Source: Prevotella sp. KH2C16 (GTDB lineage: Bacteria; Bacteroidota; Bacteroidia; Bacteroidales; Bacteroidaceae). Taken from it: a stretch of DNA of 58,512 bases. The stretch covers positions 1-58,512 of the forward strand of contig NZ_FOOW01000016.1 in assembly GCF_900113305.1 (NCBI RefSeq), given 5' to 3'. The notes under the pieces are model-generated. The model did not search any database, was not told where the DNA came from, and saw only the letters and a program-made list of their open reading frames with translations. Within the stretch, counting starts at the first letter, position 1. The number at the start of each line of letters is the position of its first letter. Position numbers and translations under genes: made by a program. Of this stretch, positions 27,580 through 37,294 are shown in pieces.

Positions 27580-28276
27580 AATTCTTAATCTTTTGCTTTT
27601 TATAAAATTTTGCATATTCTTGAATTTTGTTTTATCATATTTTTTTAATGTAGACGAAGACGCACTCACACCTTTCCGTACTGAAAGACACTTAATGACA
27701 CAACGCCGTTTGCCCTCGAATATAATGTCTCCCATGCGGCATTTGATTTTGATTAAGATTATTATATGCGGCTCTTGTTTTTTACTCTCGATTTTACTTG
27801 CAAGCAATAACACCTTTAATCTAGCAAGTATTTTGATCGCAAAAATATAAAGAAAAAAAGAAACGGATTTACCCCCCGAAAATTAATAATATTTACGAAT
27901 TGTTGTGTTTTGTTATTAGTCGGCTCAAGGTTCAAGGAACACTCCTTAAAGAATGAGATGACATGAAACTGGGAGCCGCCAAGCTCTGTTGTCCAGAATC
28001 CCTACCCATATTTTGTAAATCTCCTCCTGCAGACCTCAGCAGGTGCTTGGCGTGTTCTGTAGTCATAATCATGCGTCCTCAACACCAAGCTTGGGAAGCC
28101 CAGGATGCATTGGTACTGCATTTTTTCTAAGCCTCCCACCCTACTCCTGTCATCCAGGCAGAAGATGTAAGCAAGCTCCAGAAAAAAGCTACAAGTAGAG
28201 AAAATTGTTACTAAACACATCCAGTCATGGAATTAACGGACCCACGACATACATACTACCAGCACAAATATCTCCT
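27580..28276. other. Gene-free 700-bp stretch, partly of unusual composition
   Basis: 27580-27900 is AT-rich and probably contains the leader and promoter of the large exported protein. From about 27915 to 28215 the text changes character: mixed composition, few CpG steps, homopurine/homopyrimidine words, and no protein-like frame on either strand. A 72-codon frame at 28002-28220 (minus) has no recognisable content and is not called. No terminator with a clear stem was found. Confidence 0.5.
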
Positions 28277-28906
28277 TCAATGATGCAATCCCCACAAAAG
28301 AAGAATAAGCAATGAGGCTAAAGGGGATGTCATCTTACTTTTATGACGCAGATTGACCATTGCCCTATGAACCAGCTTTCGTACCGACTCCACATTCATG
28401 TCCAATAATTTTGCAATCTCTCCATAGTCGAGGCCCTGCATATAGCGCAGATAGACGGCCTCACGCTGCCGCGGTGTCAGCTCGGCGAGCAGTTCCTCCA
28501 CCATCAGCTTCAACCTTCTCCGCTCCTCCTCGTCGATGAGCGTGTCGAGTACTGACACCTCCACGGAGAAAGGCTGATCGCCCGGCTCCATGTTCAGGAA
28601 ACGGCCGCTCTTCCGACGGGCATTGAGAAGCCTGTTCCTGAAAGCCCGGAAGAGATAGTTCCAGATGTTTTCGCACCCCTGCAGGCCCTTCCGCTTGATG
28701 TAGAGATGATAGAACAGGTCGTGTATGACATCCTTGCAGGTGTCATCATCGCCTCCCAGACTGAGCCCGTAAGCCCTCAGGTCGTCCGCGGTCAGCGTGT
28801 AGACCATGGCAAACGCGCCTTCGTCAAAGTCTTCGCTATTGACGAAAATCGTCCAATAGTCCTCGAGTCTTCTATGCTTTTCCTCATTAGTCAAGGGCTG
28901 GTTCAT
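28277..28906 (-). CDS. ECF-type RNA polymerase sigma factor (PUL 2)
   Basis: The protein has 209 residues. Region 2 (DDTCKDVIHDLFYHLYIKRKG, IWNYLFRAFRNRLLNARRK) and region 4 (LTPRQREAVYLRYMQ, YGEIAKLLDMNVESVRKLVHR) are both present. The C-terminus is hydrophobic (LASLLILLLWGLHH). It is G+C-rich, unlike PUL 1. It faces away from its presumed FecR partner at 29116, so the two genes diverge from a shared 209-bp gap instead of lying in one operon. Confidence 0.88.
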   Translation of the reverse strand: MNQPLTNEEKHRRLEDYWTIFVNSEDFDEGAFAMVYTLTADDLRAYGLSLGGDDDTCKDVIHDLFYHLYIKRKGLQGCENIWNYLFRAFRNRLLNARRKSGRFLNMEPGDQPFSVEVSVLDTLIDEEERRRLKLMVEELLAELTPRQREAVYLRYMQGLDYGEIAKLLDMNVESVRKLVHRAMVNLRHKSKMTSPLASLLILLLWGLHH

Positions 28907-28944
28907 CTAGTAGTCTGTTCTTCCCAATCACAAGGGATTCGTTG

Positions 28945-28952
28945 CAAAGGTA
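28945..28952 (-). promoter_or_regulatory. Candidate -7 box of the PUL 2 sigma gene
   Basis: On the minus strand the octamer reads TACCTTTG, a match to the Bacteroidetes -7 consensus TAnnTTTG. Transcription would start roughly 7 bases downstream and give a leader of about 30 bases before the ATG at 28906. The -33 TTTG is only weakly represented upstream (GTTTTACGG), so this is moderate evidence. Confidence 0.45.
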
Positions 28953-29115
28953 TCGCAAATTTCCGTAAAACGGCCTTGGTGCCGCTGGTTTAACATTCAT
29001 TCAATATTCTTCCCAAAAAGTATAAAAAATGTAAAATATAGCAAAAAAGACAAGCCGCCCTGTCCACAAAACGCGGCTTCAGGTGTCTTCTCGTAAAAAG
29101 CCTGACAGACTTCTC

Positions 29116-30315
29116 ATGAAAAAAGACGAGCTAAAGACCAAGACCACCCACACCGACTTCCTGCAGCGGGAAGACCGTCTGTTCATCCTGTGGCGGCTGA
29201 CCCGCACGCCGGAGCTGGACGACTATTGGCAGTCTTATATCAGCGAGCACCCCGAAGAGCGCGAAGCCTTCGACTGTGCCATATCGGTATGCGACAGCAT
29301 CACTCTCGGAAAGAGGGAGTTTCCCGACACGACGCAGACCTACGAGCGCATCCTGCGGAGCATCGCCGCCACCGGCCGCAGGAGGGCAAGCCGCGTCAGG
29401 TTCGTCCGCTGGGCTGCCGCCGTCGCAATTGCCCTGCTGCTCATCATCCCCACCTATTATATATATACCGGCCGGGAGCGTGGTGAGGCCGACCGCCTGA
29501 CCAGCCTCACCGGTCAGATCCTGCAAGGAGAGAACATCGTGCTGACGATAGGCGATGACAAGATAGCCCTCCCAGACTCCGCCGATGTGAGGATAAGCGA
29601 CGGACGCATCTATTGTAACGGGCGCAGTCTCGGCATGCCCGGCGGTTCTGCAGGCGACAACATCGCCCGGCTGTCGGTGCCCGCCGGCAAGCGTTCATTC
29701 CTCACCCTGCCCGACTTGTCCAAGGTTTGGGTGAACTCTGGCACCGAGGTCGAGTTCCCCGTTGCCTATGCCGCCTCGTCGAGAGACATTCAGGTAGACG
29801 GCGAAATCTACATCGATGTAGCCCGGAATTCCCGGAAACCGTTCCTCGTCCATACCGAAAAGCTGGATGTGTTGGTACATGGCACCAGCTTCAATGTATC
29901 TGCCTACAGGCAGGAAAGCGAGGTTTTCGTCGTCCTGGTGCACGGAAAAGTGCAGGTAAGCATGCGCGACCACCGCACTACCTACATGCGCCCGAACCAG
30001 AGAGCGGCCCTTAAGGACGGGGACCTCACGCTCGAGGAAGTGGATGTGAACGACTACACCAGCTGGAAAGACGGCTATCTCATCTTCAACAAGGCCTCTA
30101 TGGCTGAGGTGCTGGCCAAGGTGGGCAAATACTATAACATCGATTTCAGCGACCAGAACTCCTACCTGTCGCGCCGGCTCATCACGGGCAAGCTGTTTCT
30201 CACCTCCGACATTGACGAGATACTCGCCTCCATCTCACTCCTGACATCCACTACTTACACAAGAAACCATAATCATGTAACATTCACAGAGAAAAGAAAG
30301 GAGACCCGCCCATGA
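29116..30315 (+). CDS. FecR-family anti-sigma factor (PUL 2)
   Basis: The ATG at 29116 is chosen; the frame is open 11 codons earlier from a GTG but without family sequence. The product is 399 residues. An N-terminal cytoplasmic part of about 95 residues precedes a transmembrane segment at about 96-117 (FVRWAAAVAIALLLIIPTYYIY). The periplasmic region has the FecR domain (FLTLPDLSKVWVNSGTEVEFP, IDVARNSRKPFLVHTEKLDV) and a DUF4974 C-terminal domain (WKDGYLIFNKASMAEVLAKV). It should hold the divergently encoded sigma factor inactive until SusC signals. Confidence 0.9.
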   Translation: MKKDELKTKTTHTDFLQREDRLFILWRLTRTPELDDYWQSYISEHPEEREAFDCAISVCDSITLGKREFPDTTQTYERILRSIAATGRRRASRVRFVRWAAAVAIALLLIIPTYYIYTGRERGEADRLTSLTGQILQGENIVLTIGDDKIALPDSADVRISDGRIYCNGRSLGMPGGSAGDNIARLSVPAGKRSFLTLPDLSKVWVNSGTEVEFPVAYAASSRDIQVDGEIYIDVARNSRKPFLVHTEKLDVLVHGTSFNVSAYRQESEVFVVLVHGKVQVSMRDHRTTYMRPNQRAALKDGDLTLEEVDVNDYTSWKDGYLIFNKASMAEVLAKVGKYYNIDFSDQNSYLSRRLITGKLFLTSDIDEILASISLLTSTTYTRNHNHVTFTEKRKETRP

Positions 30316-30335
30316 GATAGCAACCGCATAAAAAA

Positions 30336-30365
30336 GGCCGGACCATGCTGCCACATCATCCGGCC
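30336..30365. terminator. GC-rich hairpin between fecR and susC; terminator form on minus strand
   Basis: GGCCGGA (30336-30342) pairs with TCCGGCC (30359-30365). The A-run before it (30330-30335) makes a textbook intrinsic terminator for leftward transcription. On the plus strand no T-run follows, so rightward read-through from fecR to susC is possible but could be reduced. Confidence 0.5.
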
Positions 30366-30427
30366 GCTATTGCAACTAACATTGAGAAACAATATTACTA
30401 CAATATTCAATCTTTACCTTAAACAAA

Positions 30428-33400
30428 ATGCAAATATACGAAACAAAATCTGAAATCCATAAAATAATACGGAAAGTTTATGGAGAAATCGGGGAAATCG
30501 CATTTCTTTCTGCCTTGCTGTTTTCCCCATGCCTTCTTGGAATCTCCGCCAGAGGTGCCGACGCGCAGAGTGTCAGCGTAACCCTCAACATGACGGATGT
30601 AACCATGAGGAGTGTGATGGAGCATATCGAGAAGAACGACGGGTATGTATTCATCTATAACGACGAGGTCAGCAGCGACCTGAATCGCCGCGTGTCAATC
30701 TGCACCAGGAACAAGGGCATCGACGAGGTGATGGCGCAGCTCCTTTCCGGCACCGCCATTTCCTATAAGCGCGCAGGGCGGCAGATCACCCTCTACCGCA
30801 GGAACGGCGGTCAGACGGGCAAGTTTTCCAACACGGCCAGGGAAAGGCAAGCCCCCCAGCAGCAGAAGAAACGCACCGTGAAGGGCAAGGTGGTCGACGC
30901 GAACAAGGAGCCCGTCATCGGCGCAACCGTCACCATCAGCGGGAAAAGCGCGGGTGCCGTTACCGACATCAACGGGGAATATACCCTCAACGATGTCTCC
31001 GACCGTGATGTAATTCGCTACACCTACATCGGGATGAAGCCGCAGAACATCTCCGCCAACGGCAAAAGCGTCATCAATGTAACCATGGAAACGGACATCA
31101 GCAACCTAAGCGATGTGGTCGTGGTGGGCTATGGCACCCAGCGCAAGGAGTCTCTCACCGGATCCATCTCAATGGTTACGGCCAAAGACCTTGTAGCCAC
31201 CCCGCAGGTGAGTGCCTCCAACATGCTCACCGGTCGTGTGCCCGGCCTGATTACCACGCAGACCTACGGCGTCCCCGGTAGCGACAACGCTACCCTGAGC
31301 ATACGAGGCTTTGGCGACGCACTCTTCATCGTAGACGGTGTGGAGCGTGATGCGCGCTACATCGACCCGAACACGATAGAGTCCATCTCCATTCTGAAAG
31401 ATGCCGCCAGCGCCATCTACGGCTCCCGTGCCGGCAACGGTGTCGTGCTGATTACGACCAAGCGCGGCCGCCTGAGCAAGCCCACCATTACGGCCGGGGC
31501 AACGCTCACCCTGCAAAGCGTAACGGATATGCCGAAGACGGTGTCTTCCGGCCAGCATGCCGAACTCAAACGCGAGGAGTTCTATAACAAGAACGGAGCG
31601 AACACCACCCTCACTCCCCCGTTCACGGAAGAGCAAGTACAGAAGTATTATGACGGCACCGACCCCCAGTATCCCAACACCGACTGGTACGACCTGATTA
31701 TCCGCAACTGGGCTCCCATGCAGCAATACAATGCGTCCATCCGCGGGGGTAGCGACCGTTTCTCCTACTACAGCTACTTTGGCTATACAAAGCAGGAGAG
31801 CATCTTTAAGACCAACTTCGGTAATTATCAGCGTTATGCCTTCCAGACTAACCTGGATGCAAAGATTACGGACAGGCTGAAACTGCAGGTCTCCGCAGAC
31901 TTCAACTACCATGACAGGAACTATCCTGCGCGCAATGCGTACTCGGGCGAGAACAGTATCTGGGGCACATTCTGGTATACACTGCCAATTTACCCTGCAA
32001 GCCTTCCCAATCCAGACTATTACTCCTACGCCGGAGGTGCGACGGGGGGCATACACCTTATTGCCGACCGCGACATAACCGGCTACAACAGGAGCAAGGT
32101 CTATTCGACCAATCTCTCTGGAACGCTCTCCTATGACTTCAAATATGCCAAGGGCTTATCCTTTAAGGCGTTTATCAACTACTCTAAATCCGACTATCCG
32201 ACAAAGATTTTCCATAAGCCCATCAACTTCTACACTTATAACTATGCTAACGACGAGTATACCCTGCATGGCAGTTACTATACCAAGGCTGCATTGGAGC
32301 AAACTCAGGGATACAGCACCGTGCTCACGACACAGTTGTCTTTGAACTACGAACGGCTATTTGCAAACCTACATAGGGTAAAGGCAATGGCACTTTTTGA
32401 AAGCGTAGACACGAAGAGCGATGACTTAAGCGCATCCCGCACAGACTTCATCACTCCTTCAATTGACCAATTGTTTATAGGCAGCACGGCAACAGCGACA
32501 AACAACGGTAGCGCGACACAGAACGGAAGGGAGAGCTGGGTAGGCCGCCTAAACTATTCCTTCGCTGACAAATACCTGCTGGAACTCATCCTCCGTGCCG
32601 ACGCTTCTGCCCACTTTGCCCCCGGCCATCGCTGGGGATGGTTCCCCGGCATCATGGTAGGATGGAGAATAGAGCAAGAGAGCTTCATGCAAAATCTCAA
32701 GTTCGACATGCTGAAACTCAAGGCCAGCTATGGGCAGATGGGTAATGATGCCATTGGCAACTTCCAGTATCTTTCAGGATACAAGCTCTATGAGATGACC
32801 TATCTGATTGGAAATACTTCCAGCAATGCCATCAAGTCCACAGGCCTTGCCAATCCGAACATGACTTGGGAGAAGATGCACATCACCAACGGCGGTATTG
32901 AATTCTCTTATGACAACCGCAAAATCTACGGTTCCTTTGAGATGTTCTATCGCAAGCGTGACGGCATCCTAGCCCGGCGCAATACCTCACTGCCCACCTC
33001 TTTCGGGGCGACGCTACCTTTGGAGAACATCAACAGCCAAAGCACCAAAGGATGGGAGCTGGAACTGGGCACGGCAGGACGAATCAACGATTTCCATTAT
33101 GATGTAAAGGCCAACCTGTCCTGGTCGCGTTCGAAATGGATACACTATGAGGAGGCCGACTATACAGACGAAGACCAAATTCGCCTCAACAAGCTTTCCG
33201 GGCAATGGGTAGACCGCCAGATAGGCTACATCTCCAATGGGCTTTTCACATCCCAAGAACAGATTGACAACCTTACCTATACCTATCCAGGCGGCAACTC
33301 TACACTCCGCCCCGGCGACCTCATTATCGTAGACCGCAACGAAGACGGAAAGATTGACTGGAGAGACCAGGATATAATCGGCAAGGGCACGCTTCCTCAC

Positions 33401-33859
33401 ACGATGTTAGGACTCAACTTCAACCTGTCCTATAAAGGCTTTGACCTGTCAATGCTTTTCCAAGGTGCCTTCGGTTTCTACAAAAAACTGTTGTTTAGCG
33501 GCGGAGACAACTATTACTCTTTCGTCTACGATGAGCGGTGGACGGAAAAGAACAATAATCCCAATGCCCTTGTGCCAAGACTGAGCGGGGCTGCCACCAA
33601 CAGCTACATTACCCAAAACAACTTCGTGAAGTCTGACTATATGCGCTTGAAGACCCTGACATTAGGCTATACCGTACCTCACAAGTTGCTCTCAGCCTTG
33701 AAAATAGAAAGCCTCAGAGTTAATGTATCGGCCTACAATCTACTTACATTCAGCGGTCTGCACAAATATCATTTTGATCCAGAATCGCCGTCTGGAGAGA
33801 CCGGGCGTTCCTATCCCCTGAATAAAACGATATCATTCGGCTTAGATGTCTCATTCTAA
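30428..33859 (+). CDS. susC: SusC-family TonB-dependent transporter with STN domain (PUL 2)
   Basis: The protein has 1143 residues. A long N-terminal export region ends near residue 46 (ARGADAQ). The STN domain is about 48-125 (VTLNMTDVTMRSVMEHIEKNDG); the CarboxypepD_reg-like domain about 150-235 (EPVIGATVTISGKSAG); then the TonB box/plug (VVVVGYGTQRKES, FIVDGVERDARYID, GNGVVLITTKRG) and a barrel ending ISFGLDVSF. The STN domain marks it as the sensor for the FecR/sigma pair. Its first half is strongly G+C-rich and the second half distinctly less so, which may reflect an exchanged barrel. It is 12 bp upstream of susD. Confidence 0.9.
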   Translation: MQIYETKSEIHKIIRKVYGEIGEIAFLSALLFSPCLLGISARGADAQSVSVTLNMTDVTMRSVMEHIEKNDGYVFIYNDEVSSDLNRRVSICTRNKGIDEVMAQLLSGTAISYKRAGRQITLYRRNGGQTGKFSNTARERQAPQQQKKRTVKGKVVDANKEPVIGATVTISGKSAGAVTDINGEYTLNDVSDRDVIRYTYIGMKPQNISANGKSVINVTMETDISNLSDVVVVGYGTQRKESLTGSISMVTAKDLVATPQVSASNMLTGRVPGLITTQTYGVPGSDNATLSIRGFGDALFIVDGVERDARYIDPNTIESISILKDAASAIYGSRAGNGVVLITTKRGRLSKPTITAGATLTLQSVTDMPKTVSSGQHAELKREEFYNKNGANTTLTPPFTEEQVQKYYDGTDPQYPNTDWYDLIIRNWAPMQQYNASIRGGSDRFSYYSYFGYTKQESIFKTNFGNYQRYAFQTNLDAKITDRLKLQVSADFNYHDRNYPARNAYSGENSIWGTFWYTLPIYPASLPNPDYYSYAGGATGGIHLIADRDITGYNRSKVYSTNLSGTLSYDFKYAKGLSFKAFINYSKSDYPTKIFHKPINFYTYNYANDEYTLHGSYYTKAALEQTQGYSTVLTTQLSLNYERLFANLHRVKAMALFESVDTKSDDLSASRTDFITPSIDQLFIGSTATATNNGSATQNGRESWVGRLNYSFADKYLLELILRADASAHFAPGHRWGWFPGIMVGWRIEQESFMQNLKFDMLKLKASYGQMGNDAIGNFQYLSGYKLYEMTYLIGNTSSNAIKSTGLANPNMTWEKMHITNGGIEFSYDNRKIYGSFEMFYRKRDGILARRNTSLPTSFGATLPLENINSQSTKGWELELGTAGRINDFHYDVKANLSWSRSKWIHYEEADYTDEDQIRLNKLSGQWVDRQIGYISNGLFTSQEQIDNLTYTYPGGNSTLRPGDLIIVDRNEDGKIDWRDQDIIGKGTLPHTMLGLNFNLSYKGFDLSMLFQGAFGFYKKLLFSGGDNYYSFVYDERWTEKNNNPNALVPRLSGAATNSYITQNNFVKSDYMRLKTLTLGYTVPHKLLSALKIESLRVNVSAYNLLTFSGLHKYHFDPESPSGETGRSYPLNKTISFGLDVSF

Positions 33860-33871
33860 AATGTACCAAAA

Positions 33872-35686
33872 ATGAAAAAACTTTGTAAATTCATATTGCC
33901 GCTATTCTCCATAGTGTTACTTGCCTCATGCGCAGATAACATTCTGGACAGAGAGCCTCTTGACATCATATCAGACGCTCAGGTCTATAAAGACCAGACC
34001 CTTGCTGACAGCAAACTGCTGCTGGCCTATACGAAGATGACCGTAATGCTCAACGAGTGCCCCCGTATCCGCAATCCAAAAGAGTATACCACTTACTATA
34101 TGGAGACTGATAACTGGAACGGACCCTTTATCGTGAATGAGCTGGCAGACGAATCCGTAAGCAACTGGATAAAAGGCCAGTCCATTACAGCCAAAAGCAC
34201 AGGCATTACCAACTCCGGAGGAATACTGGAATGGTGGGAGCTTGCCTATGAAAACAACCGTGTACTCAACGAGTTCATTGAGGGCATAGCCACCTCTACA
34301 CTTCCGGAAAGCTACCGAACCTCACGCACCGCCGAGGCTCGCTTCCTCCGCGCCTTTAACTATTTCTTCATGGTAAAACGCTATGGGGGTGTACCACTCA
34401 TCCTGAAGGCTCAGCTGACAACAGATCCTGAAAGCGAACTCTATGCACCGCGCAATACGGAGAAAGATGTGTACGACTTTATCCTTTCAGAAATGGATGA
34501 CATCGCCGGCGACCTGCCCTCTCGTGCGAAAACGGAACTTGGGCGGCCGTCCAAGGCTGCGGCCATGGCTCTGAAAGCCCGTGCAGCCCTCTATGCTGGC
34601 AGTATAGCTCAGTTTGGAAAGGTTCTGTCAAACGGGTTACTTGGCTTTAACGCCTCGGAAGCCTCCGACTATTACCAGAAGGCATACGATGCATGTAAGG
34701 AGATTATGTCCTCAGGAGAATACAGTCTCTATAATGCCGATGCTGACAAGGTTGCCAACTTCAAGAATATTTTCTTGAAGAAGAACAATACCGAGGTTAT
34801 CATGATGATTCAGCATGATGCAACGCAGCGCACCACCTCCGGAGGCAACGGATGGATATGGGATTTCTTCCAGTGCCCAAAGCCTCACGCATGGGGAGCC
34901 GGCAATCAGAATGCGCCTTACCTTGAGATGGCGGAGGAGTTCGAGCATACAGACGGAACTCCGGGAAACCTTGACCGCAGCACTTTGGAGAACAGGCTGT
35001 GGACCACGGATGAGCTATGGGCTAATAAGGATCCGCGCTTCTATGCTACGATATGGACGCAAGGTACAGCATGGAAAGGCGGTACGGTTGACTTCCATAA
35101 CGGTTTGATACTGCCAGATGGAACGATAAAGATGGACGGAGCGTATGAGGGCGTTGCTGCCGGCGGCGACCAATATGTAGACCACAATTACGGAACGGGA
35201 TTTGGCGTTATGAAGTATTTGGACGAGTCACACGACAACCAAGGCGAAAGAGAGACCTCAAGTACTGATTACATACTATTCCGCTATGGAGAGGTTCTGT
35301 TGAACTATGCGGAAGCAGCCTTTGAGCTGGGGAAGACCGCAGAGGCGTTGGACGCAATCAATCAGATTCGATCCCGCGCGGGCATCAAGACCCTGCCGTC
35401 TCTCACAAGAGACCAGATTCGGCACGAGCGCAAAGTAGAACTTGCCTTTGAGGGGCATCGCTACTGGGACTTGAGACGCTGGAGAATCGCCCAGAGCGTC
35501 ATTCCTGTTAACAGGACGGGGCTTCGTTACATCTTGGACTACACGACACGCCAATACAAGCTATCCTTGCTTAAGAACTATGACGGCGTGGCAGCACCCG
35601 TCTTCGATGAGCGTAATTACTATATGCCCATTACGGCAACACGCATCTCTAACAACAAGAACCTTGTGGAGAACCCTGGATATTAA
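33872..35686 (+). CDS. susD: SusD/RagB-family lipoprotein (PUL 2)
   Basis: The protein has 604 residues with a clean lipoprotein signal (FSIVLLASC, Cys20). SusD motifs: ILDREPLDIISDAQVYKD, EARFLRAFNYFFMVKRYGGVPL, ALKARAALYAGSIAQ, VLLNYAEAAFELG, and RHERKVELAFEGHRYWDLRRW, ending in NPGY. It is the surface lid and glycan-capture partner of the transporter encoded 12 bp upstream. Confidence 0.9.
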   Translation: MKKLCKFILPLFSIVLLASCADNILDREPLDIISDAQVYKDQTLADSKLLLAYTKMTVMLNECPRIRNPKEYTTYYMETDNWNGPFIVNELADESVSNWIKGQSITAKSTGITNSGGILEWWELAYENNRVLNEFIEGIATSTLPESYRTSRTAEARFLRAFNYFFMVKRYGGVPLILKAQLTTDPESELYAPRNTEKDVYDFILSEMDDIAGDLPSRAKTELGRPSKAAAMALKARAALYAGSIAQFGKVLSNGLLGFNASEASDYYQKAYDACKEIMSSGEYSLYNADADKVANFKNIFLKKNNTEVIMMIQHDATQRTTSGGNGWIWDFFQCPKPHAWGAGNQNAPYLEMAEEFEHTDGTPGNLDRSTLENRLWTTDELWANKDPRFYATIWTQGTAWKGGTVDFHNGLILPDGTIKMDGAYEGVAAGGDQYVDHNYGTGFGVMKYLDESHDNQGERETSSTDYILFRYGEVLLNYAEAAFELGKTAEALDAINQIRSRAGIKTLPSLTRDQIRHERKVELAFEGHRYWDLRRWRIAQSVIPVNRTGLRYILDYTTRQYKLSLLKNYDGVAAPVFDERNYYMPITATRISNNKNLVENPGY

Positions 35687-35805
35687 ATACTTTTAGTTAC
35701 AGTTTCAATACTTTTCCATTGGAGCCCCCTCTTCTGCGCAAGAGGAAAAAATCAAGCTGAACGAGGGGAAACTCTGATTAAAGTCTCATCAAATAGATTT
35801 ATAAC

Positions 35806-37224
35806 ATGAAGAAGAAATATTTCCTGACAACCCTATTCATCTCGCTAATCTTAGGAGCGTGCAGCAATGACAAGAACGAAGATGTTCCGCCCATCCCAGA
35901 AATACCAGCCAAGGATTTGACAACCCAGCTGACAGACAACAACAAAGTACTGGTCAATCCCGGCATGGGATGGAACCAGATGTACTATACTTTCGACGAT
36001 GTGATGGTTCCCAGTGGCGATGATGTTACAGACTTGCTGGATTGGCTTCCGTGCGATATCGTTTCATTCCGTCTGAGTTGGAATAAGATAGAACCAGAAG
36101 AAGGCAAGTACAATTGGGCTGTTATAGACAATGTGGCGAAGCCTTGGACTGCTGCCGGCAAACGGTTAGGATTCAAGTTTTACACGAATTTCCTCTGGGA
36201 CTATGCCAACAGGCAAGCTACTCCTTTATGGGTAAGAGACGCCGGAGCACAAGGCAGATACCTTGACAATAACGGGAATCATGATGACGACGCCTGGATG
36301 GCAGATTACAGCGACCCCATCCTCCTCGAGAAGCTGGGGAACTTTTATAAAGCCGTGGCAGAGCACTATAAAGACAGCAAGATTGAGTTTATAGAAATCG
36401 GATCCATCGGCCGTGTGGGCGAGGGGAACAGCTATCAGATAGGCGTAAATGCCACGGAAGACGACATCAAGAAGCATGTGGATTTGCTTAGGGAATGCTT
36501 CCCCAATACACAACTGATTATAAACGATGACTATGGAGCAAATGCCTGTGCATATGCCAAGACCCAAGGCTATGGTGTAGACGACCACAGTATCGGAGTG
36601 GGCTCATCCTCTAATCCTCCCGGACGTGCATATAATGCAACCATATTAGACAAGTTCAAGGATGGGACTACCGTTATTGGATTAGAGGACGACACCTGGC
36701 TCAAACCAGACGAATGGTATTATCAGCAGATGGTTGCGGCCTGTGCAAACTATTGCCGCATCCATGTCTCACCCTCACGCTTGCTGTTAGACGGAGTAAA
36801 AGAAGTCGTCGAAAGCATGACGCTCAAAATGGGCTACCGCATCCAATTCCCGGAGATTACCCTACCAGAGACACTTACAAGAGGAAAGGACTTCAGTATT
36901 AAATACAGTATTAAGAATGTAGGAGTCGGTTGCTGTACAATAGAGTGTTATCCCAGATTTGTCCTCTTAGACAACAATAACAAAGAGGTCTACGGGATTA
37001 CCGATACATCGACCAAAGGCAATGACTTGAAATACGGGAAAGACGAATTGACATTAGAGCGTACGCTAACGGCCAATATCCCTTCTACTGTTACAGCCGG
37101 GAATCTGACCCTTTATGTCTGCATGGTAGACAAGAACAATAAGGCTATTATCAATTTACCGTATGACGGGGTTAACTCCGCCAATAGAAAATTGTATAAA
37201 GTAACAGAAGTCGGGATAAGATAA
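35806..37224 (+). CDS. DUF4832-type surface lipoprotein with glycosidase-like barrel
   Basis: The protein has 472 residues with lipobox ISLILGAC (Cys19). Residues about 45-330 resemble the family whose members begin VNPGMGW and contain a TIM-barrel-like part (FRLSWNKIEPEEGKYNW, resembling the retaining GH-A clan) and DUF4832. Residues from about 345 form a beta-sandwich (FSIKYSIKNVGVGCCTIECYPRF). Possible acidic active-site residues lie in IEFIEIGSIGRVGEG. It occupies the place after SusD where a surface glycan-binding protein is normally encoded, so it may bind and not cut, or do both. The family's activity is not known to me. Lower G+C than the enzymes downstream. Confidence 0.6.
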   Translation: MKKKYFLTTLFISLILGACSNDKNEDVPPIPEIPAKDLTTQLTDNNKVLVNPGMGWNQMYYTFDDVMVPSGDDVTDLLDWLPCDIVSFRLSWNKIEPEEGKYNWAVIDNVAKPWTAAGKRLGFKFYTNFLWDYANRQATPLWVRDAGAQGRYLDNNGNHDDDAWMADYSDPILLEKLGNFYKAVAEHYKDSKIEFIEIGSIGRVGEGNSYQIGVNATEDDIKKHVDLLRECFPNTQLIINDDYGANACAYAKTQGYGVDDHSIGVGSSSNPPGRAYNATILDKFKDGTTVIGLEDDTWLKPDEWYYQQMVAACANYCRIHVSPSRLLLDGVKEVVESMTLKMGYRIQFPEITLPETLTRGKDFSIKYSIKNVGVGCCTIECYPRFVLLDNNNKEVYGITDTSTKGNDLKYGKDELTLERTLTANIPSTVTAGNLTLYVCMVDKNNKAIINLPYDGVNSANRKLYKVTEVGIR

Positions 37225-37239
37225 GACCCTATCAAAAAA

Positions 37240-37275
37240 CAGGTATAGGGGAAATGAAAACCTCCTCTATACCTG
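37240..37275 (+). repeat. 9-bp hairpin between lipoprotein and GH97 genes
   Basis: CAGGTATAG (37240-37248) and CTATACCTG (37267-37275) pair perfectly, with a G/C-rich extension inside. No T-run follows. It may stabilise the upstream message end and set different expression for surface proteins and downstream enzymes; this is inference. Confidence 0.5.
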
Positions 37276-37294
37276 TAAATTCAAAGAACTGGAA

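Noticed and set aside
25444..27813. Upstream start of the large surface protein at 27813
   Set aside because: The extra 78 residues are basic and unstructured and would bury the clear signal peptide that starts at 27579.
28002..28220. Minus-strand open frame of 72 codons
   Set aside because: Unrecognisable sequence in the compositionally odd spacer, with no promoter or conserved start; more likely chance.
31169..32056. Long minus-strand frame of 295 codons inside PUL 2 susC
   Set aside because: It is the antisense of a strongly supported SusC gene in G+C-rich DNA, where long antisense frames are common.
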